Positions 37,174 through 46,606 of a stretch of DNA of 64,000 nucleotides are shown here, in pieces; the first letter of the stretch is position 1; each line of letters starts with the position of its first letter. The position numbers were made by a program, and so were the translations under genes. Under the pieces are notes generated by a model that saw only the letters and a list, made by a program, of their open reading frames with translations, made no database searches and was not told the origin of the DNA. The stretch spans positions 62,001-126,000 of the forward strand of contig NZ_FNNE01000008.1 in assembly GCF_900106945.1 (NCBI RefSeq), written 5' to 3'. This DNA comes from Marinobacter mobilis (GTDB lineage: Bacteria > Pseudomonadota > Gammaproteobacteria > Pseudomonadales > Oleiphilaceae).

Positions 37174-37716
37174 ATGGCACGAGGCGTTAACAAGGTAATT
37201 CTCATCGGTAACCTGGGGCAGGACCCGGAAACCCGTTACACACCGAACGGCAATGCGGTCGTTAACCTGACTCTGGCAACAGACGAGAGTTACAAGGATC
37301 GCCAGACCGGCCAGATGGTCCCGAAGACCGAATGGCACCGGATCGTGATGTTCGGCAAGATTGCCGAAGTCGCTGGCCAGTACCTGCGCAAGGGCTCCAA
37401 GATTTACATCGAGGGCAAGCTGCAGACCCGCAAGTGGCAGGGCCAGGATGGTCAGGACCGTTACACCACTGAAATCGTGGTCGACATCAATGGCCAGATG
37501 CAGATGCTGGACAGCCGCGGCGGTGAAGGCGGTGGCATGGGTATGAACCAGGGCGGTGCGCCGGCCGGTCGTCCCCAGCAGCAGTCCTACAATCAGCCCG
37601 CCCCGCAACAGCAAGGCGGTGCTCCTCAGGGTGGTCAGGGCGGTGGTTACAGCCAGCCGGCCCCGCAGAACATGCCTGAGCCGGTTGACGATTTTGATGA
37701 CGATATCCCTTTCTGA
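37174..37716 (+). CDS. ssb: Single-stranded DNA-binding protein
   Basis: A 180-residue SSB with an N-terminal OB fold ([63 protein letters not shown]), a Gly/Gln/Pro-rich linker and the acidic tip DDFDDDIPF that recruits replication and repair proteins. The ATG chosen removes 13 residues without family likeness. Confidence 0.97.
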   Translation: MARGVNKVILIGNLGQDPETRYTPNGNAVVNLTLATDESYKDRQTGQMVPKTEWHRIVMFGKIAEVAGQYLRKGSKIYIEGKLQTRKWQGQDGQDRYTTEIVVDINGQMQMLDSRGGEGGGMGMNQGGAPAGRPQQQSYNQPAPQQQGGAPQGGQGGGYSQPAPQNMPEPVDDFDDDIPF

Positions 37717-37750
37717 TCGGGACGTTATCGGACTCTGTCGATGATGACGA

Positions 37751-37779
37751 AAAGGCCTCAGTTTCTGAGGCCTTTTTTT
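37751..37779. terminator. Bidirectional terminator between ssb and the AraC-type regulator
   Basis: AAAGGCCTCAG / CTGAGGCCTTT, a perfect 11-bp stem with a TTT loop, is flanked by A residues before and T residues after. Confidence 0.9.
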
Positions 37780-37798
37780 GTGGTTACGATTTGCGGGG

Positions 37799-38797
37799 CT
37801 AGGAGGCGGCCTTGCGCCAGGCCCGGGGTGAACTTCCGGTCCATTGCTTGAAGGCCCGGCTGAAGACGGCGAGCTCTGAGAACCCAAGATTCAGCGCCAG
37901 GGTGGTGAGGCTGATGTCGCTCTGTTCCAGATGCTGACAGGCCAGGCGCAGACGGCTGGCCTTCAGGATTTCGCCGAAACTGCTGCTTTCCTCTTTCAAC
38001 TGGTGCTGCAGGCTGCGCGGATGCATGCTGACCAGTCGGGCTACCATGTCCAGGTTGCATTCACCGGTGGGAAGCAAGGCGGTGATGGCTCTTTCAACCT
38101 GCTGGATCAGCGTCACCTCCCGGCTTTGCTGCCAGTTTTTTCGCCATTGGTTGCCCAGCCGCTGCCCCAGCGCCGGATCGACATTGACCGGCACGACAAG
38201 CCCCGCTGTAGGGTAGCGCACCCGGTTCTCATTCTGACCGAACATTACTTTGCAGCCGAAGCCCTGCTCAAACGCCGCTACGTTTTCGGGTTCAGGGCTG
38301 ACAAGACAAACCAGGGCCGGTCGGTCGGGGCGCCCATGCAACTGCTCGATGCCCCGGGTCAGCAGCACCATGCTGAGCTGGGTGAGTTGGTCGCAGGCAA
38401 TCTCCCGGGCAAAGGCAAAGTGCATGCTGAGCTCGATCCACTCGGGGTCGAGGTGGGTGTCGATGCGGACACCACGGGCGTGAAAGTCCACGCTCTTCAG
38501 CATCAGTGTCATGGCATCCGCAACGGTGCGCTGCAGACACAGGGCGGAGCCGAGGGCGCCGACGGCCTCCAGTCCCTGTCGCACGCCAAGCTGCAAGCCA
38601 AAGTCGGGGGCCTGGCAGGTCGCAGCGGTGATCTCCAGCAGTTCAGCTAAGTGCTCATAGGGGATGTACAGGTCCGGGTCATGCAGCACGGATGGCCTGA
38701 AGCCAACCCGTTGCAACAGTTCGGTCGGATTGTGGCCATAGCGGCGAACCTGCTCAGGGTAACCCAGCAGGGAGCCGGCCCGGACAAAGTGCTTCAT
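37799..38797 (-). CDS. AraC-family transcriptional regulator
   Basis: A 332-residue regulator with an N-terminal arabinose-binding-like domain of the type seen in OruR/ArgR-like activators (about 20-200) and a C-terminal double helix-turn-helix (DISLTTLALNLGFSELAVFSRAFKQWTGSSPRAWRK). The ATG used gives MKHFVRAGSLLGYPEQVRRY, typical for the family; the longer frame is not. It is divergent from a dehydratase/MBL pair across 125 bases, which it probably controls. The ligand is unknown. Confidence 0.87.
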   Translation of the reverse strand: MKHFVRAGSLLGYPEQVRRYGHNPTELLQRVGFRPSVLHDPDLYIPYEHLAELLEITAATCQAPDFGLQLGVRQGLEAVGALGSALCLQRTVADAMTLMLKSVDFHARGVRIDTHLDPEWIELSMHFAFAREIACDQLTQLSMVLLTRGIEQLHGRPDRPALVCLVSPEPENVAAFEQGFGCKVMFGQNENRVRYPTAGLVVPVNVDPALGQRLGNQWRKNWQQSREVTLIQQVERAITALLPTGECNLDMVARLVSMHPRSLQHQLKEESSSFGEILKASRLRLACQHLEQSDISLTTLALNLGFSELAVFSRAFKQWTGSSPRAWRKAAS

Positions 38798-38922
38798 AAG
38801 GGGCTCTTCAGGGGGCTTTCGCAAATTATCAAATTGGTGCTCGCAAAATATCAAGTAAAGCCTGCATTCTCAATCTAAACTGTTTCCCTTGATTGCAATA
38901 TGAACAATAAAGGAGACGGGAT

Positions 38923-39945
38923 ATGGGGAAGCCAAGGCCACCAGTCGGCACTGACGGGCAGCAACCGGTGTTGCCTGCACGGGTATTTATTACCGGAGCT
39001 GGCGGATTTATCGGGCGCAAGCTCACGGAGCGTTATCGTGCGCTGGGCTGTGAAGTTCGTGGCATGGATCTGTTTGCCGACGAGGCGAACGCGATTGTTG
39101 CGGGCGATCTGGCGGAACCGGCGACTTGGGCCCGGCATGCCGACGGTTGCGATCTGTTCATCAATACCGCTGCGGTGGTGTCACTGTCAGCGAACTGGCA
39201 GACATACCGCGAGGGCTCGCTGGCCGGGGTTCGTAATGCCCTGGATGTGGCCATTGCTGCTGGCGCCAAACGCTTTGTACATTTCTCGTCTATTGCCGCG
39301 CTGGGCTGGGATTACCCTGACGGTGCCGATGAAACCACCCCGGTGCTGATTGGCGATCACTATCGCTATGGCGTTGCCAAAGGCGCCAGCGAGCATGTGG
39401 TGCTGGCTGCCCATGCTGCCGGCGAGATCGAATGCACCATCATTCGCCCGGGCGACGTGTATGGTCCGGGTTCCCGTGCCTGGCTGCTGGAACCGCTCAA
39501 GATGGCGCGTTCCGGGTTGCTGATTTTGCCAGACGGCGGACGCCATACCTTTACTCCGGTGTATATCGATGACCTGGTTGACGGCACCCTGCTGGCGGCA
39601 GGGCTGCCCGAAGGTGTCGGCCAGATCTTTATTCTGTGGGGCGATGAGCCGGTTACCTGCCGCGACTTTTTTGGTCACCACTGGCGTTGGTCTGGCCGCA
39701 AGGGTTACCCGCGTAGCATGCCGCTGAAAGCGGCCCTGGCGGTCACCACGGCGCTTTGGAAACTCAATCAGAAGCTGGGCCGCGACGATGAAGCCTCCCC
39801 GGATGCCATGCGGATGTTTGCCCGTCCGGGCGGCTACTCCATCGCCAAAGCCCGCTCCCGACTCGGTTTTGATCCCCGGGTCACGCTGGCTGAGGGCATG
39901 CGCCGGTCGGAAGACTGGCTCCGTGAAATCGGAGAGATCGCGTAA
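38923..39945 (+). CDS. NAD(P)-dependent epimerase/dehydratase-family protein (extended SDR)
   Basis: A 340-residue Rossmann-fold protein. It has FITGAGGFIGRKLTERY for nucleotide binding, DLFINTAAVVSLSANW, HFSSIAALGWD and the catalytic YRYGVAK. The extended SDR fold includes 3-beta-hydroxysteroid dehydrogenase-like and sugar-nucleotide enzymes. The context (AraC-type regulator, MBL-fold hydrolase) favours a catabolic dehydrogenase over polysaccharide synthesis, but the substrate is not readable. AAGGAG lies about eight bases before the ATG. Confidence 0.82.
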   Translation: MGKPRPPVGTDGQQPVLPARVFITGAGGFIGRKLTERYRALGCEVRGMDLFADEANAIVAGDLAEPATWARHADGCDLFINTAAVVSLSANWQTYREGSLAGVRNALDVAIAAGAKRFVHFSSIAALGWDYPDGADETTPVLIGDHYRYGVAKGASEHVVLAAHAAGEIECTIIRPGDVYGPGSRAWLLEPLKMARSGLLILPDGGRHTFTPVYIDDLVDGTLLAAGLPEGVGQIFILWGDEPVTCRDFFGHHWRWSGRKGYPRSMPLKAALAVTTALWKLNQKLGRDDEASPDAMRMFARPGGYSIAKARSRLGFDPRVTLAEGMRRSEDWLREIGEIA

Positions 39946-39978
39946 AACAAGATACCGAAGGTGATAGAGAGCGGAAAT

Positions 39979-41061
39979 ATGAAAGCAACAAACACCCAAT
40001 TCAAGCAGATCACCCATTTCGATGGTTGCCGCAAGGCGCCGGGGCAGCAGGCCCGAGTCGAGGACACCCGGGCGGCTGCCCGGGAATTTCGTAAGGACAT
40101 GCTTGCCGGGAAAAAGGTTCGTTACTTTGAAAGTTTTGACCTCGTTACCGTGCCATACCCCAGCCGCTATGGCTTGCGGAATGCCTTCTCACGGGAGCGT
40201 TATGTGGAGTATCTGCATATCCGCAACCGTATGTTTGTGGTGCAGTTTGATACCGACGACGGGCTCAAGACCCTACTGGTCAGTCCTTCGGATCACGAAC
40301 ACAACGTCGAAACGCCGTTTTTTCGCCGTCTGGCTGACAAGTCGCCGGAAATGCTGGAGCGGCTGGTGGTGAAACGCCACTCCACGGTTCCGGAAATTCT
40401 GGCCCGTATCGGCCTGGCGCCGGAAGACGTGGATTACATCACCTACGATCACCTTCACACGCAGGAAGTTCGTCGGTGGTTGGGAAGTGACGAACACGAA
40501 GCATTCTTCCCCAATGCCAAACTGTTGGTTCATTGGCGGGAGTGGGAGTCAGTCCGGGACCTCAACCCTTATCAGGCGGACTGGTACTGCCCTAACGGAG
40601 TGCGGGGTATTCCTGAGCATAAGGTGCACTGCTTCGATGGTTCGATCGAGCTGGGTGACGGCATTGCACTGGTGCATACCCCGGGGCATACCGAAGGTAA
40701 TCATTCCATTGTCACGCATACGGATGAAGGACTGTGGGTGACGAGCGAAAACGGTGTCTCAGTCGATGCTTACGCACCTGAGCTTTCCGCCGCCGCCGGT
40801 GTGGCTGAATACGCCAAGACCATCGGGACGGAAGTCATCATTAATGGCAACACCCTGGAAAATGCCATTGATCAGTACATTTCGATGGTGCAGGAGAAGA
40901 CCATTGCCGGGCCGTCGGCTCGGGATTCCCGCTTTCCAAACGTGTTCCCGTCTTCTGAAATGACGCCGTTCTGGGCGTTTCCCGGTGCCAAACCGGCGTT
41001 TTATGTCGGTCATGCCAGGCATGGCGCGCTGACGAAAAAGCGCCGGGCTGAAACGGCGTAA
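39979..41061 (+). CDS. Metallo-beta-lactamase-fold hydrolase
   Basis: A 360-residue protein. Metal-binding motifs are ITYDHLHTQE (replacing the usual HxHxDH, so ligands are partly changed) and LVHTPGHTEGNHSI. NAKLLVHWREWES and VTSENGVSVDAYAPE lie between and after. It starts 33 bases after the SDR gene, so the two are probably one operon under the divergent AraC-type regulator. Relatives include lactonases and thioesterases; no substrate can be assigned. An in-frame GTG 18 bases upstream is possible. Confidence 0.78.
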   Translation: MKATNTQFKQITHFDGCRKAPGQQARVEDTRAAAREFRKDMLAGKKVRYFESFDLVTVPYPSRYGLRNAFSRERYVEYLHIRNRMFVVQFDTDDGLKTLLVSPSDHEHNVETPFFRRLADKSPEMLERLVVKRHSTVPEILARIGLAPEDVDYITYDHLHTQEVRRWLGSDEHEAFFPNAKLLVHWREWESVRDLNPYQADWYCPNGVRGIPEHKVHCFDGSIELGDGIALVHTPGHTEGNHSIVTHTDEGLWVTSENGVSVDAYAPELSAAAGVAEYAKTIGTEVIINGNTLENAIDQYISMVQEKTIAGPSARDSRFPNVFPSSEMTPFWAFPGAKPAFYVGHARHGALTKKRRAETA

Positions 41062-41094
41062 CGTTGCCACGTCGAGAACGTTGGCAAATGAGAT

Positions 41095-41115
41095 GCCCCG
41101 GACCTGGTCCGGGGC
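41095..41115. repeat. Near-perfect palindrome between convergent genes
   Basis: GCCCCGGACC-T-GGTCCGGGGC. There is no T tract on either side, so it may be a rho-dependent or stabilising hairpin at the 3' ends of the hydrolase gene and ntrC. Confidence 0.45.
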
Positions 41116-41196
41116 AGGGTTGTCCCCGCCTACTGAGCCCGAATCCGGTCGTTGTGAGGAATTCCGCCACGGCGGGTTCTGATGGCCAGGGCTGGG

Positions 41197-42624
41197 TTAC
41201 TCATCGGAATGCCCTTCGCTGTCCATGCCCAGCTCATTGATCTTTCGGGTCAGGGTATTACGACCCCAGCCGAGCAGGATGGATGCATCGCGGCGGCGAC
41301 CACCGGTGTGTTTCAGGGCGGTCTCGATCATGATGCGCTCGAATTCGGGCACGGCGGTGTCGAGGATTCCCTTGTGCCCCCGCTTCAGTTCCTGCTCGGA
41401 CCAGCTGCGCAGCCCTTCCTGCCAGGTCTGGCCAGTCGGTGGAGCATCGGCCTGTTCAAGCAGTTCCGGAGGCAGGTCATCGATATGGATTTCGCGACCA
41501 CTGGCCATCACGGTCAGCCAACGACAGGTGTTCTCCAGCTGCCGCACGTTACCCGGCCAGGGCAGGGTGGTGAGGTATTCTTCCGCTTCCTGGCGCAGCA
41601 GCTTGGGCTCCACGGCCAGCTCCTTGGCGGCCCGCTTGAGGAAGTGCTGCATCAGGCGGGGAATGTCTTCCCGCCGTTCGGCCAGTTTTGGCAGGTGTAC
41701 CCGGATGACATTCAGGCGATGAAAAAGGTCTTCCCGGAACGAGCCGTCGTTGACCAGTCTTTCCAGATCCTGGTGGGTAGCCGCAATGATGCGGACGTCG
41801 ACTTTGATTGGCGTTGTTCCGCCAACCCGGTAAAACTCGCCATCAGCCAGGACCCGTAGCAGGCGAGTCTGGGTGTCGGCGGGCATATCACCGATTTCAT
41901 CCAGGAACAGGGTGCCGCCATTGGCCTGTTCAAAGCGGCCCTGACGGGCGGCACCGGCGCCGGTAAACGCACCTTTTTCATGGCCGAACAGTTCCGATTC
42001 GATCAGATCTTTGGGAATAGCCGCCATGTTCAGCGCAATAAACGGATGGCTGGCGCGGGGGCTGTGGTTATGCAGCGCCTGGGCGACCAGCTCCTTGCCG
42101 GTACCGCTCTCGCCGTTGATCAGTACGGTGATATTGGAGTGGGACAGGCGGCCAATGGCGCGAAACACTTCCTGCATGGCCGGGGCTTCACCGATGATTT
42201 CGGTGTTGCGCTGGCTGTTATCGACCACCGGTTCGGTCGTTGCCCGACGCTCATGGCTGTGGGCCACCGCGCGCTTGACCAGCGCCACAGCGTCATCAAC
42301 ATCGAACGGCTTTGGCAGGTATTCAAAGGCGCCGGTCTGGTAGCTGGTGACGGCACTTTCCAGGTCGGAGTGGGCGGTCATGATGATAACCGGAAGATCC
42401 GGGTAGCGCTCGACGATGTTCGACAGCAGGGTAATGCCGTCGATGCCGGGCATGCGGATGTCGCTGATGATGGCATCCGGCTGCTCATGCTCCAGGCGCA
42501 TGATGATGCTTTCGCCGTTGTCGAATACCCGGGGCTGCATGCCCTCCTGGGTCAGAGCGCGTTCGAGTACCCAGCGGATGCTTCGGTCATCGTCGATGAT
42601 CCAGACGTTTGCCGGTTGGGTCAT
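41197..42624 (-). CDS. ntrC: Nitrogen regulation response regulator NtrC
   Basis: A 475-residue sigma-54-dependent activator. It has a receiver domain with acidic pocket IIDDDRS and phospho-acceptor Asp55 in IISDIRMPG, an AAA+ domain with NGESGTGKELVAQALH (Walker A) and the sigma-54-contacting GAFTGA, and a C-terminal Fis-type helix-turn-helix (GGRRRDASILLGWGRNTLTRKI). It activates glnA and other nitrogen genes when phosphorylated by NtrB. Its start overlaps the ntrB stop (ATGA). Confidence 0.97.
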   Translation of the reverse strand: MTQPANVWIIDDDRSIRWVLERALTQEGMQPRVFDNGESIIMRLEHEQPDAIISDIRMPGIDGITLLSNIVERYPDLPVIIMTAHSDLESAVTSYQTGAFEYLPKPFDVDDAVALVKRAVAHSHERRATTEPVVDNSQRNTEIIGEAPAMQEVFRAIGRLSHSNITVLINGESGTGKELVAQALHNHSPRASHPFIALNMAAIPKDLIESELFGHEKGAFTGAGAARQGRFEQANGGTLFLDEIGDMPADTQTRLLRVLADGEFYRVGGTTPIKVDVRIIAATHQDLERLVNDGSFREDLFHRLNVIRVHLPKLAERREDIPRLMQHFLKRAAKELAVEPKLLRQEAEEYLTTLPWPGNVRQLENTCRWLTVMASGREIHIDDLPPELLEQADAPPTGQTWQEGLRSWSEQELKRGHKGILDTAVPEFERIMIETALKHTGGRRRDASILLGWGRNTLTRKINELGMDSEGHSDE

Positions 42625-43703
42625 TTGAGGTCCTCCAGAGGCAGGAAGATTATAAAGTCAGTTTTGCCGGGTTCGCTTTCACATTCAACGAGCCCGCGGT
42701 GTTGTCCGATGATGCTTTGCGTAATCGAAAGTCCCAGGCCAGTGCCGCTGGCGCGGCCGCTGATCATTGGGTAGAAAATATTCTGCAACAGGTCTGGCGG
42801 GATGCCGGGGCCGTTGTCGATCACATCTGCCCGGCACACCAGTCGGTGGCGGGTATGGCCGATGGTGAACTGACGCAGCGCCCGGGTACGCAGAGTGATG
42901 GTCGGCATCTCCGCACCTTCCGCCTGCAGCTGGTGTTCAAAAGCCGCTTCCATGGCGTTGCGGGCGATGTTCAGAAAGGCCTGGATCAGTTGTTCCTTAT
43001 CCCCCAGGAACTCTGGCAGGCTGGGGTCATAATCGCGTTGGAAGCGGATGCGGCCGCGGCCTTCGGCTTCAAGCAGGGATTTCACCCGTTCCAGTACCTC
43101 ATGGATATTGGTGCTGGCAAGTTTGAGTGCACGGTTGGGGCCGAGCATGCGGTCGACCAGGCTGCGCAGGCGGTCGGCCTCGTCGATGATGATCTGGGTA
43201 TACTCTTTCTGGCCTTCATCAACGAGTTCGCGGTCGAGAAGCTGTGCTGCGCCACGGATACCGCCGAGCGGATTCTTGATTTCGTGGGCCATGCCACGCA
43301 CCAGAATGCGGCTGGTTTCCTGCTGCGAGATGATGTCCTCCTCGCGGCTGATACGGAGCAGCCGATCCCGGGGCTGAATCTCAAGCAGCAGTTCCAGCGG
43401 GTCGCTGTTGATGGGGGAAACGGAGTAATCGACGGTCAGCCGGTTACCACTGGTCAACAGGAACTCGGCCTCGCGTTTGGTGTAAGACTGGCCGTTCAGG
43501 GCTGCGGCGTGCAGGGTGTCCAGCGCCTCTTCTGATTCCACCAGCAGGTCAGCCACCGGTACGCCCTTCATGCGAGTGACGCTGGTTTCAAAAAGGCTTT
43601 CTGCCGACGGGTTCAGGTACTGCACGTTGAGTCTGGGATCAAGTACCAGTACCGCGGTCGTCAGATTGTCCAGTATTTGTTTGTATCCAGACGAAGTTGC
43701 CAT
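42621..43703 (-). CDS. ntrB: Nitrogen regulation sensor histidine kinase NtrB
   Basis: A 360-residue cytoplasmic kinase/phosphatase controlled by PII protein. A PAS domain occupies about 1-115, the phosphorylated His lies in RGMAHEIKNPLGGIRGAA, and the ATPase domain shows NIARNAMEA, DNGPGIPPDLL and GTGLGLSI. It is translationally coupled to ntrC. Unlike in enteric bacteria, glnA is not immediately upstream: a DUF4124 gene and about 250 non-coding bases intervene. Confidence 0.96.
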   Translation of the reverse strand: MATSSGYKQILDNLTTAVLVLDPRLNVQYLNPSAESLFETSVTRMKGVPVADLLVESEEALDTLHAAALNGQSYTKREAEFLLTSGNRLTVDYSVSPINSDPLELLLEIQPRDRLLRISREEDIISQQETSRILVRGMAHEIKNPLGGIRGAAQLLDRELVDEGQKEYTQIIIDEADRLRSLVDRMLGPNRALKLASTNIHEVLERVKSLLEAEGRGRIRFQRDYDPSLPEFLGDKEQLIQAFLNIARNAMEAAFEHQLQAEGAEMPTITLRTRALRQFTIGHTRHRLVCRADVIDNGPGIPPDLLQNIFYPMISGRASGTGLGLSITQSIIGQHRGLVECESEPGKTDFIIFLPLEDLK

Positions 43704-43892
43704 GAAGTTCCCCTTACTGTGGGATGCAATGCTGCAAAAAGCGAACCACTTTGGACGCGAGGGATAATTCGGTGCAAAAAACAGCGGAGCGGGGCCCTAA
43801 AGTGGTTCTGGGTCGCCAGTTTGTTGCGACAGGCTGGCGCAACGCAGGGCTCGCCACTGGCTAGCGCCCTAGCCTTGATCAGAGTATTGCTT

Positions 43893-43927
43893 TTTTTCGG
43901 TGCGCATGCACCGAAAAAGTGCATGCG
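43893..43927 (+). other. Two overlapping, mutually exclusive hairpins
   Basis: Hairpin A pairs TTTTTCGGTGC (43893-43903) with GCACCGAAAAA (43908-43918). Hairpin B pairs CGCATGCAC (43903-43911) with GTGCATGCG (43919-43927). They share bases and cannot coexist. On the plus strand hairpin B is followed by A and five T residues, as in an intrinsic terminator. On the minus strand no T tract follows. The element lies between the DUF4124 gene and ntrB. Confidence 0.45.
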
Positions 43928-43956
43928 ATTTTTGAGAGGGGGCGTTGAGCTGTTGT

Positions 43957-44481
43957 TTAGTTCAGGGTTGACGGGCGGTGAATGGTAAAGGAGATGCCTG
44001 CGCCGGTCTGGATGCGAGCGCCGTTGCGATCGATGATATAGACCATGGCCTGATGAGTGCCCCGATCGACATTGCGTACACTGATGTCGCTGGAGGTACT
44101 TTGGCCAACCGGCTGGCCATCCAGGGTGATCTCATACTTGTGCCCCTGCCTCAGGGCTGGGTTGCTGGTTACCCGGAAGGCGACGTCGCCGCTGCCGGAC
44201 TGGAAGGCCTCATCGTTGGCAGGCGCGACAATGCGCAAGTCGCTGTATGTGTCGGCCGCGGGCTCATTACTCTGCGGGCGTGCTGCTGGAGCAGTGACAT
44301 CTTCGAGCTTGGGCAGGGTGATGGTGGTGACCGGCTCCACTTCAATGGCTTCAGCGCCGGAACTGGGCTCATCGGAGTAGGTGACATTACCCTGAGCGTC
44401 CACATTTCGATAGATCTCTGCACTGGCCGGGGCGGCGGTCAGTACGAGCAGGCTGGCAATCAATCCGGTTATGAAGGTCAT
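43957..44481 (-). CDS. DUF4124-domain secreted protein
   Basis: A 174-residue protein with a signal peptide (TGLIASLLVLTAAPASA) followed directly by the DUF4124 motif EIYRNVDAQGNVTYSDEP. The second half has an Ig-like strand pattern (LRIVAPANDEAFQSGSGDVAFRV, YEITLDGQPVGQST, HQAMVYIIDRNG). Exported proteins of this kind are common in gammaproteobacteria and lie near glnA/ntrB in several of them; the function is unknown. Confidence 0.85.
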   Translation of the reverse strand: MTFITGLIASLLVLTAAPASAEIYRNVDAQGNVTYSDEPSSGAEAIEVEPVTTITLPKLEDVTAPAARPQSNEPAADTYSDLRIVAPANDEAFQSGSGDVAFRVTSNPALRQGHKYEITLDGQPVGQSTSSDISVRNVDRGTHQAMVYIIDRNGARIQTGAGISFTIHRPSTLN

Positions 44482-44590
44482 GGCGTTATTCCGTTCTCAT
44501 TGTCAGATTGATTATCGGCAGCGATCGACAGCTTTGCAACGGCTGCGCTTTCCCTTTGCGTTACAAAGCGTTAACCGGTTTGCAAACCAT

Positions 44591-44618
44591 AAAAAAGCCC
44601 CGCACAAGGCGGGGCTTT
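44591..44618 (-). terminator. Rho-independent terminator of glnA
   Basis: Read on the minus strand, AAAGCCCCGC / GCGGGGCTTT (10 bp) with a 5-base loop is followed by T residues. It lies just after the glnA stop codon. Confidence 0.9.
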
Positions 44619-44643
44619 CGACATCTGTTGATTCCTTCAGGGA

Positions 44644-46047
44644 TCAGCAGGAGTAGTACATGTCGAACTCGATCGGGTGAGTGGTCATGTTCAGACGCTC
44701 GATCTCGCCGCGCTTGAGGTCAACGAAGCCGCCGATCATGTCTTCGGTGAACACGCCGCCACGGGTCAGGAACTCGTGATCGGCTTCCAGAGCGTCCAGG
44801 GCTTCCTGGAAGGTTTCGGCAACGGTCGGGATCGCCATTGCTTCTTCCTTCGGCAGGTCGTACAGATCCTTGTCCATGGCATCGCCAGGGTGGATCTTGT
44901 TCTGGATACCGTCGAGGCCAGCCATCATCAGGGCAGCGAAGGCCAGGTACGGGTTGGCTGCAGGATCCGGGAAGCGAACTTCCACACGACGGGCCTTGGC
45001 GCTGTTTACGTACGGGATACGGATGGAGGCAGAGCGGTTACGGGCGGAGTAAGCCAGCATAACCGGTGCTTCAAAGCCCGGAACCAGACGCTTGTAGCTG
45101 TTGGTGGAAGAGTTGGTGAAGGCGTTGATGGCCTTGGCGTGCTTGATGATACCGCCGATGTAGTACAGGGCAGTTTCGCTCAGGCCAGCGTAGCCGTCAC
45201 CGGCAAAGATGTTCTTGCCATCTTTGTTCAGGGACATGTGAACGTGCATGCCGGAACCGTTGTCGCCAACCAGGGGCTTGGGCATGAAGGTTGCGGTCTT
45301 GCCGTAGGCGTGAGCGACGTTGTGTACACAGTACTTGAGGATCTGTACTTCGTCGGCCTTCTTGACCAGAGTGTTGGCGCCAACGCCGATTTCGCACTGA
45401 CCGGCAGTACCCACTTCGTGGTGGTGTACTTCGATTTCCAGTCCCATGGACTCCATGGCGGCACACATGGCGCCACGCAGGTCGTGCAGGCTGTCTACCG
45501 GCGGAACCGGGAAGTAGCCGCCTTTCACGCCCGGACGGTGACCGATGTTGTTACGGTCGAAATCTTCGCCGGATACCCAGGCGGCTTCTTCGGAGTGGAT
45601 AGAGTACATCGCACCACTCATGTCGACATTCCACTTCACGGAATCGAAGACGAAGAACTCAGGCTCCGGGCCGAACAGGGCGCCGTCAGCGATGCCGGTG
45701 GACTTCAGGTACTCTTCAGCACGACGCGCAACAGAACGCGGGTCGCGCTCGTAACCTTGCATGGTGGTCGGCTCAACGATGTCACAAGTGATGTTGACGG
45801 TGGTTTCTTCGGTAAACGGATCCAGCACGGAGCTGCTGTCGTCCGGCATCAGGATCATGTCGGATTCGTTGATGCCTTTCCAGCCAGCAATTGAGGAGCC
45901 ATCAAACATCTTGCCATCGGTGAAGAAGTCGTCGTTGACTTCCGACGCCGGCAGGGTAACGTGCTGCTCTTTACCGCGGCTGTCGGTGAAACGCAGGTCG
46001 ATCCACTTCACTTCGTGTTCTTTGATCAGATCAATCGTCTTGGACAT
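44644..46047 (-). CDS. glnA: Glutamine synthetase type I
   Basis: A 467-residue dodecamer-forming enzyme joining ammonia and glutamate with ATP. Key motifs are [39 protein letters not shown] and [23 protein letters not shown]. The adenylylation Tyr lies in [10 protein letters not shown] near the C-terminus, the target of GlnE, which is also encoded in this window. Upstream are a sigma-54 promoter and a consensus NtrC site, so nitrogen control by NtrBC is direct. It is divergent from typA. Confidence 0.97.
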   Translation of the reverse strand: MSKTIDLIKEHEVKWIDLRFTDSRGKEQHVTLPASEVNDDFFTDGKMFDGSSIAGWKGINESDMILMPDDSSSVLDPFTEETTVNITCDIVEPTTMQGYERDPRSVARRAEEYLKSTGIADGALFGPEPEFFVFDSVKWNVDMSGAMYSIHSEEAAWVSGEDFDRNNIGHRPGVKGGYFPVPPVDSLHDLRGAMCAAMESMGLEIEVHHHEVGTAGQCEIGVGANTLVKKADEVQILKYCVHNVAHAYGKTATFMPKPLVGDNGSGMHVHMSLNKDGKNIFAGDGYAGLSETALYYIGGIIKHAKAINAFTNSSTNSYKRLVPGFEAPVMLAYSARNRSASIRIPYVNSAKARRVEVRFPDPAANPYLAFAALMMAGLDGIQNKIHPGDAMDKDLYDLPKEEAMAIPTVAETFQEALDALEADHEFLTRGGVFTEDMIGGFVDLKRGEIERLNMTTHPIEFDMYYSC

Positions 46048-46220
46048 TATGCAAGCTCCGTTGGTTTACCCGCAGTGCGGGGTTTTCTATGTTCGTTGCG
46101 CCGGGGACACTTCTATCTGAGCCAATCCTGAGGTTGGGCCTGATCCCGGCCGATTTATCAGGTTTGCGCAGCTTAGCAGAAGCGGCGATAGCTTACCTTC
46201 AAAAATGGCTGCCGAACATT

Positions 46221-46238
46221 AAGCAAACTGCTTGCCAC
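46221..46238 (-). promoter_or_regulatory. Sigma-54 promoter of glnA
   Basis: The minus strand reads GTGGCAAGCAGTTTGCTT. The -24 GG and -12 GC doublets are exactly 12 bases apart, matching TGGCA-N6-TTGCT. Transcription would start near 46211, leaving a leader of about 160 bases. Confidence 0.85.
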
Positions 46239-46363
46239 TTTTATTTTGATGCTCCAGAACGGCGCAAGATCAGCATTCTTGGGCGTTTTTGGCGCTACCG
46301 TGGGAAGTGCGGCCGACGCCCGCTGTGTTGGAGTGATGCAAAATGGTGCAAAAATGAAGGTGA

Positions 46364-46380
46364 AGCACCAATATGGTGCA
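46364..46380 (-). promoter_or_regulatory. NtrC-binding site (enhancer) for glnA
   Basis: AGCACCA-ATA-TGGTGCA is a nearly perfect 17-bp dyad of the NtrC consensus TGCACCA-N3-TGGTGCA. It lies about 150 bases upstream of the sigma-54 start. A half-site TGGTGCA with a weaker partner lies at 46334-46350, allowing two dimers side by side. Confidence 0.8.
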
Positions 46381-46439
46381 AATGTGCTGCAAGGGACTGT
46401 ACGCACTATTTCTTCATATTCTCACCACCGAGTTTCAGC

Positions 46440-46445
46440 TATAAT
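46440..46445 (+). promoter_or_regulatory. -10 box of a typA promoter
   Basis: A perfect TATAAT. No good -35 hexamer lies 16-18 bases upstream. The transcript would have a leader of about 155 bases before the typA start. Confidence 0.5.
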
Positions 46446-46606
46446 TCGCGCCGCTTTATTTGCTTCGTCATTAATGGTGGCGAAGAGGTCTGTAACACTG
46501 ACAGACCAAACCCACTTATTTTGGATTTGAGACGGCATGCGTGAGGCTGGCTTCGCCACCTCCATGGGACCCTCTCAGGTCGTTACGCTTGCCGCAGGAT
46601 ACAGTT

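Larger units (their letters stand above)
46048..46606. other. Divergent glnA-typA regulatory region
   Basis: A 559-base gap with nitrogen-control elements towards glnA and a TATAAT box towards typA (listed separately). The plus-strand frame 46089-46544 that crosses it has no known likeness and overlaps these sites, so it is not called. Confidence 0.75.

Noticed and set aside
46089..46544. 151-codon reading frame between glnA and typA
   Set aside because: Covers the sigma-54 promoter, NtrC site and TATAAT box; composition is not protein-like.
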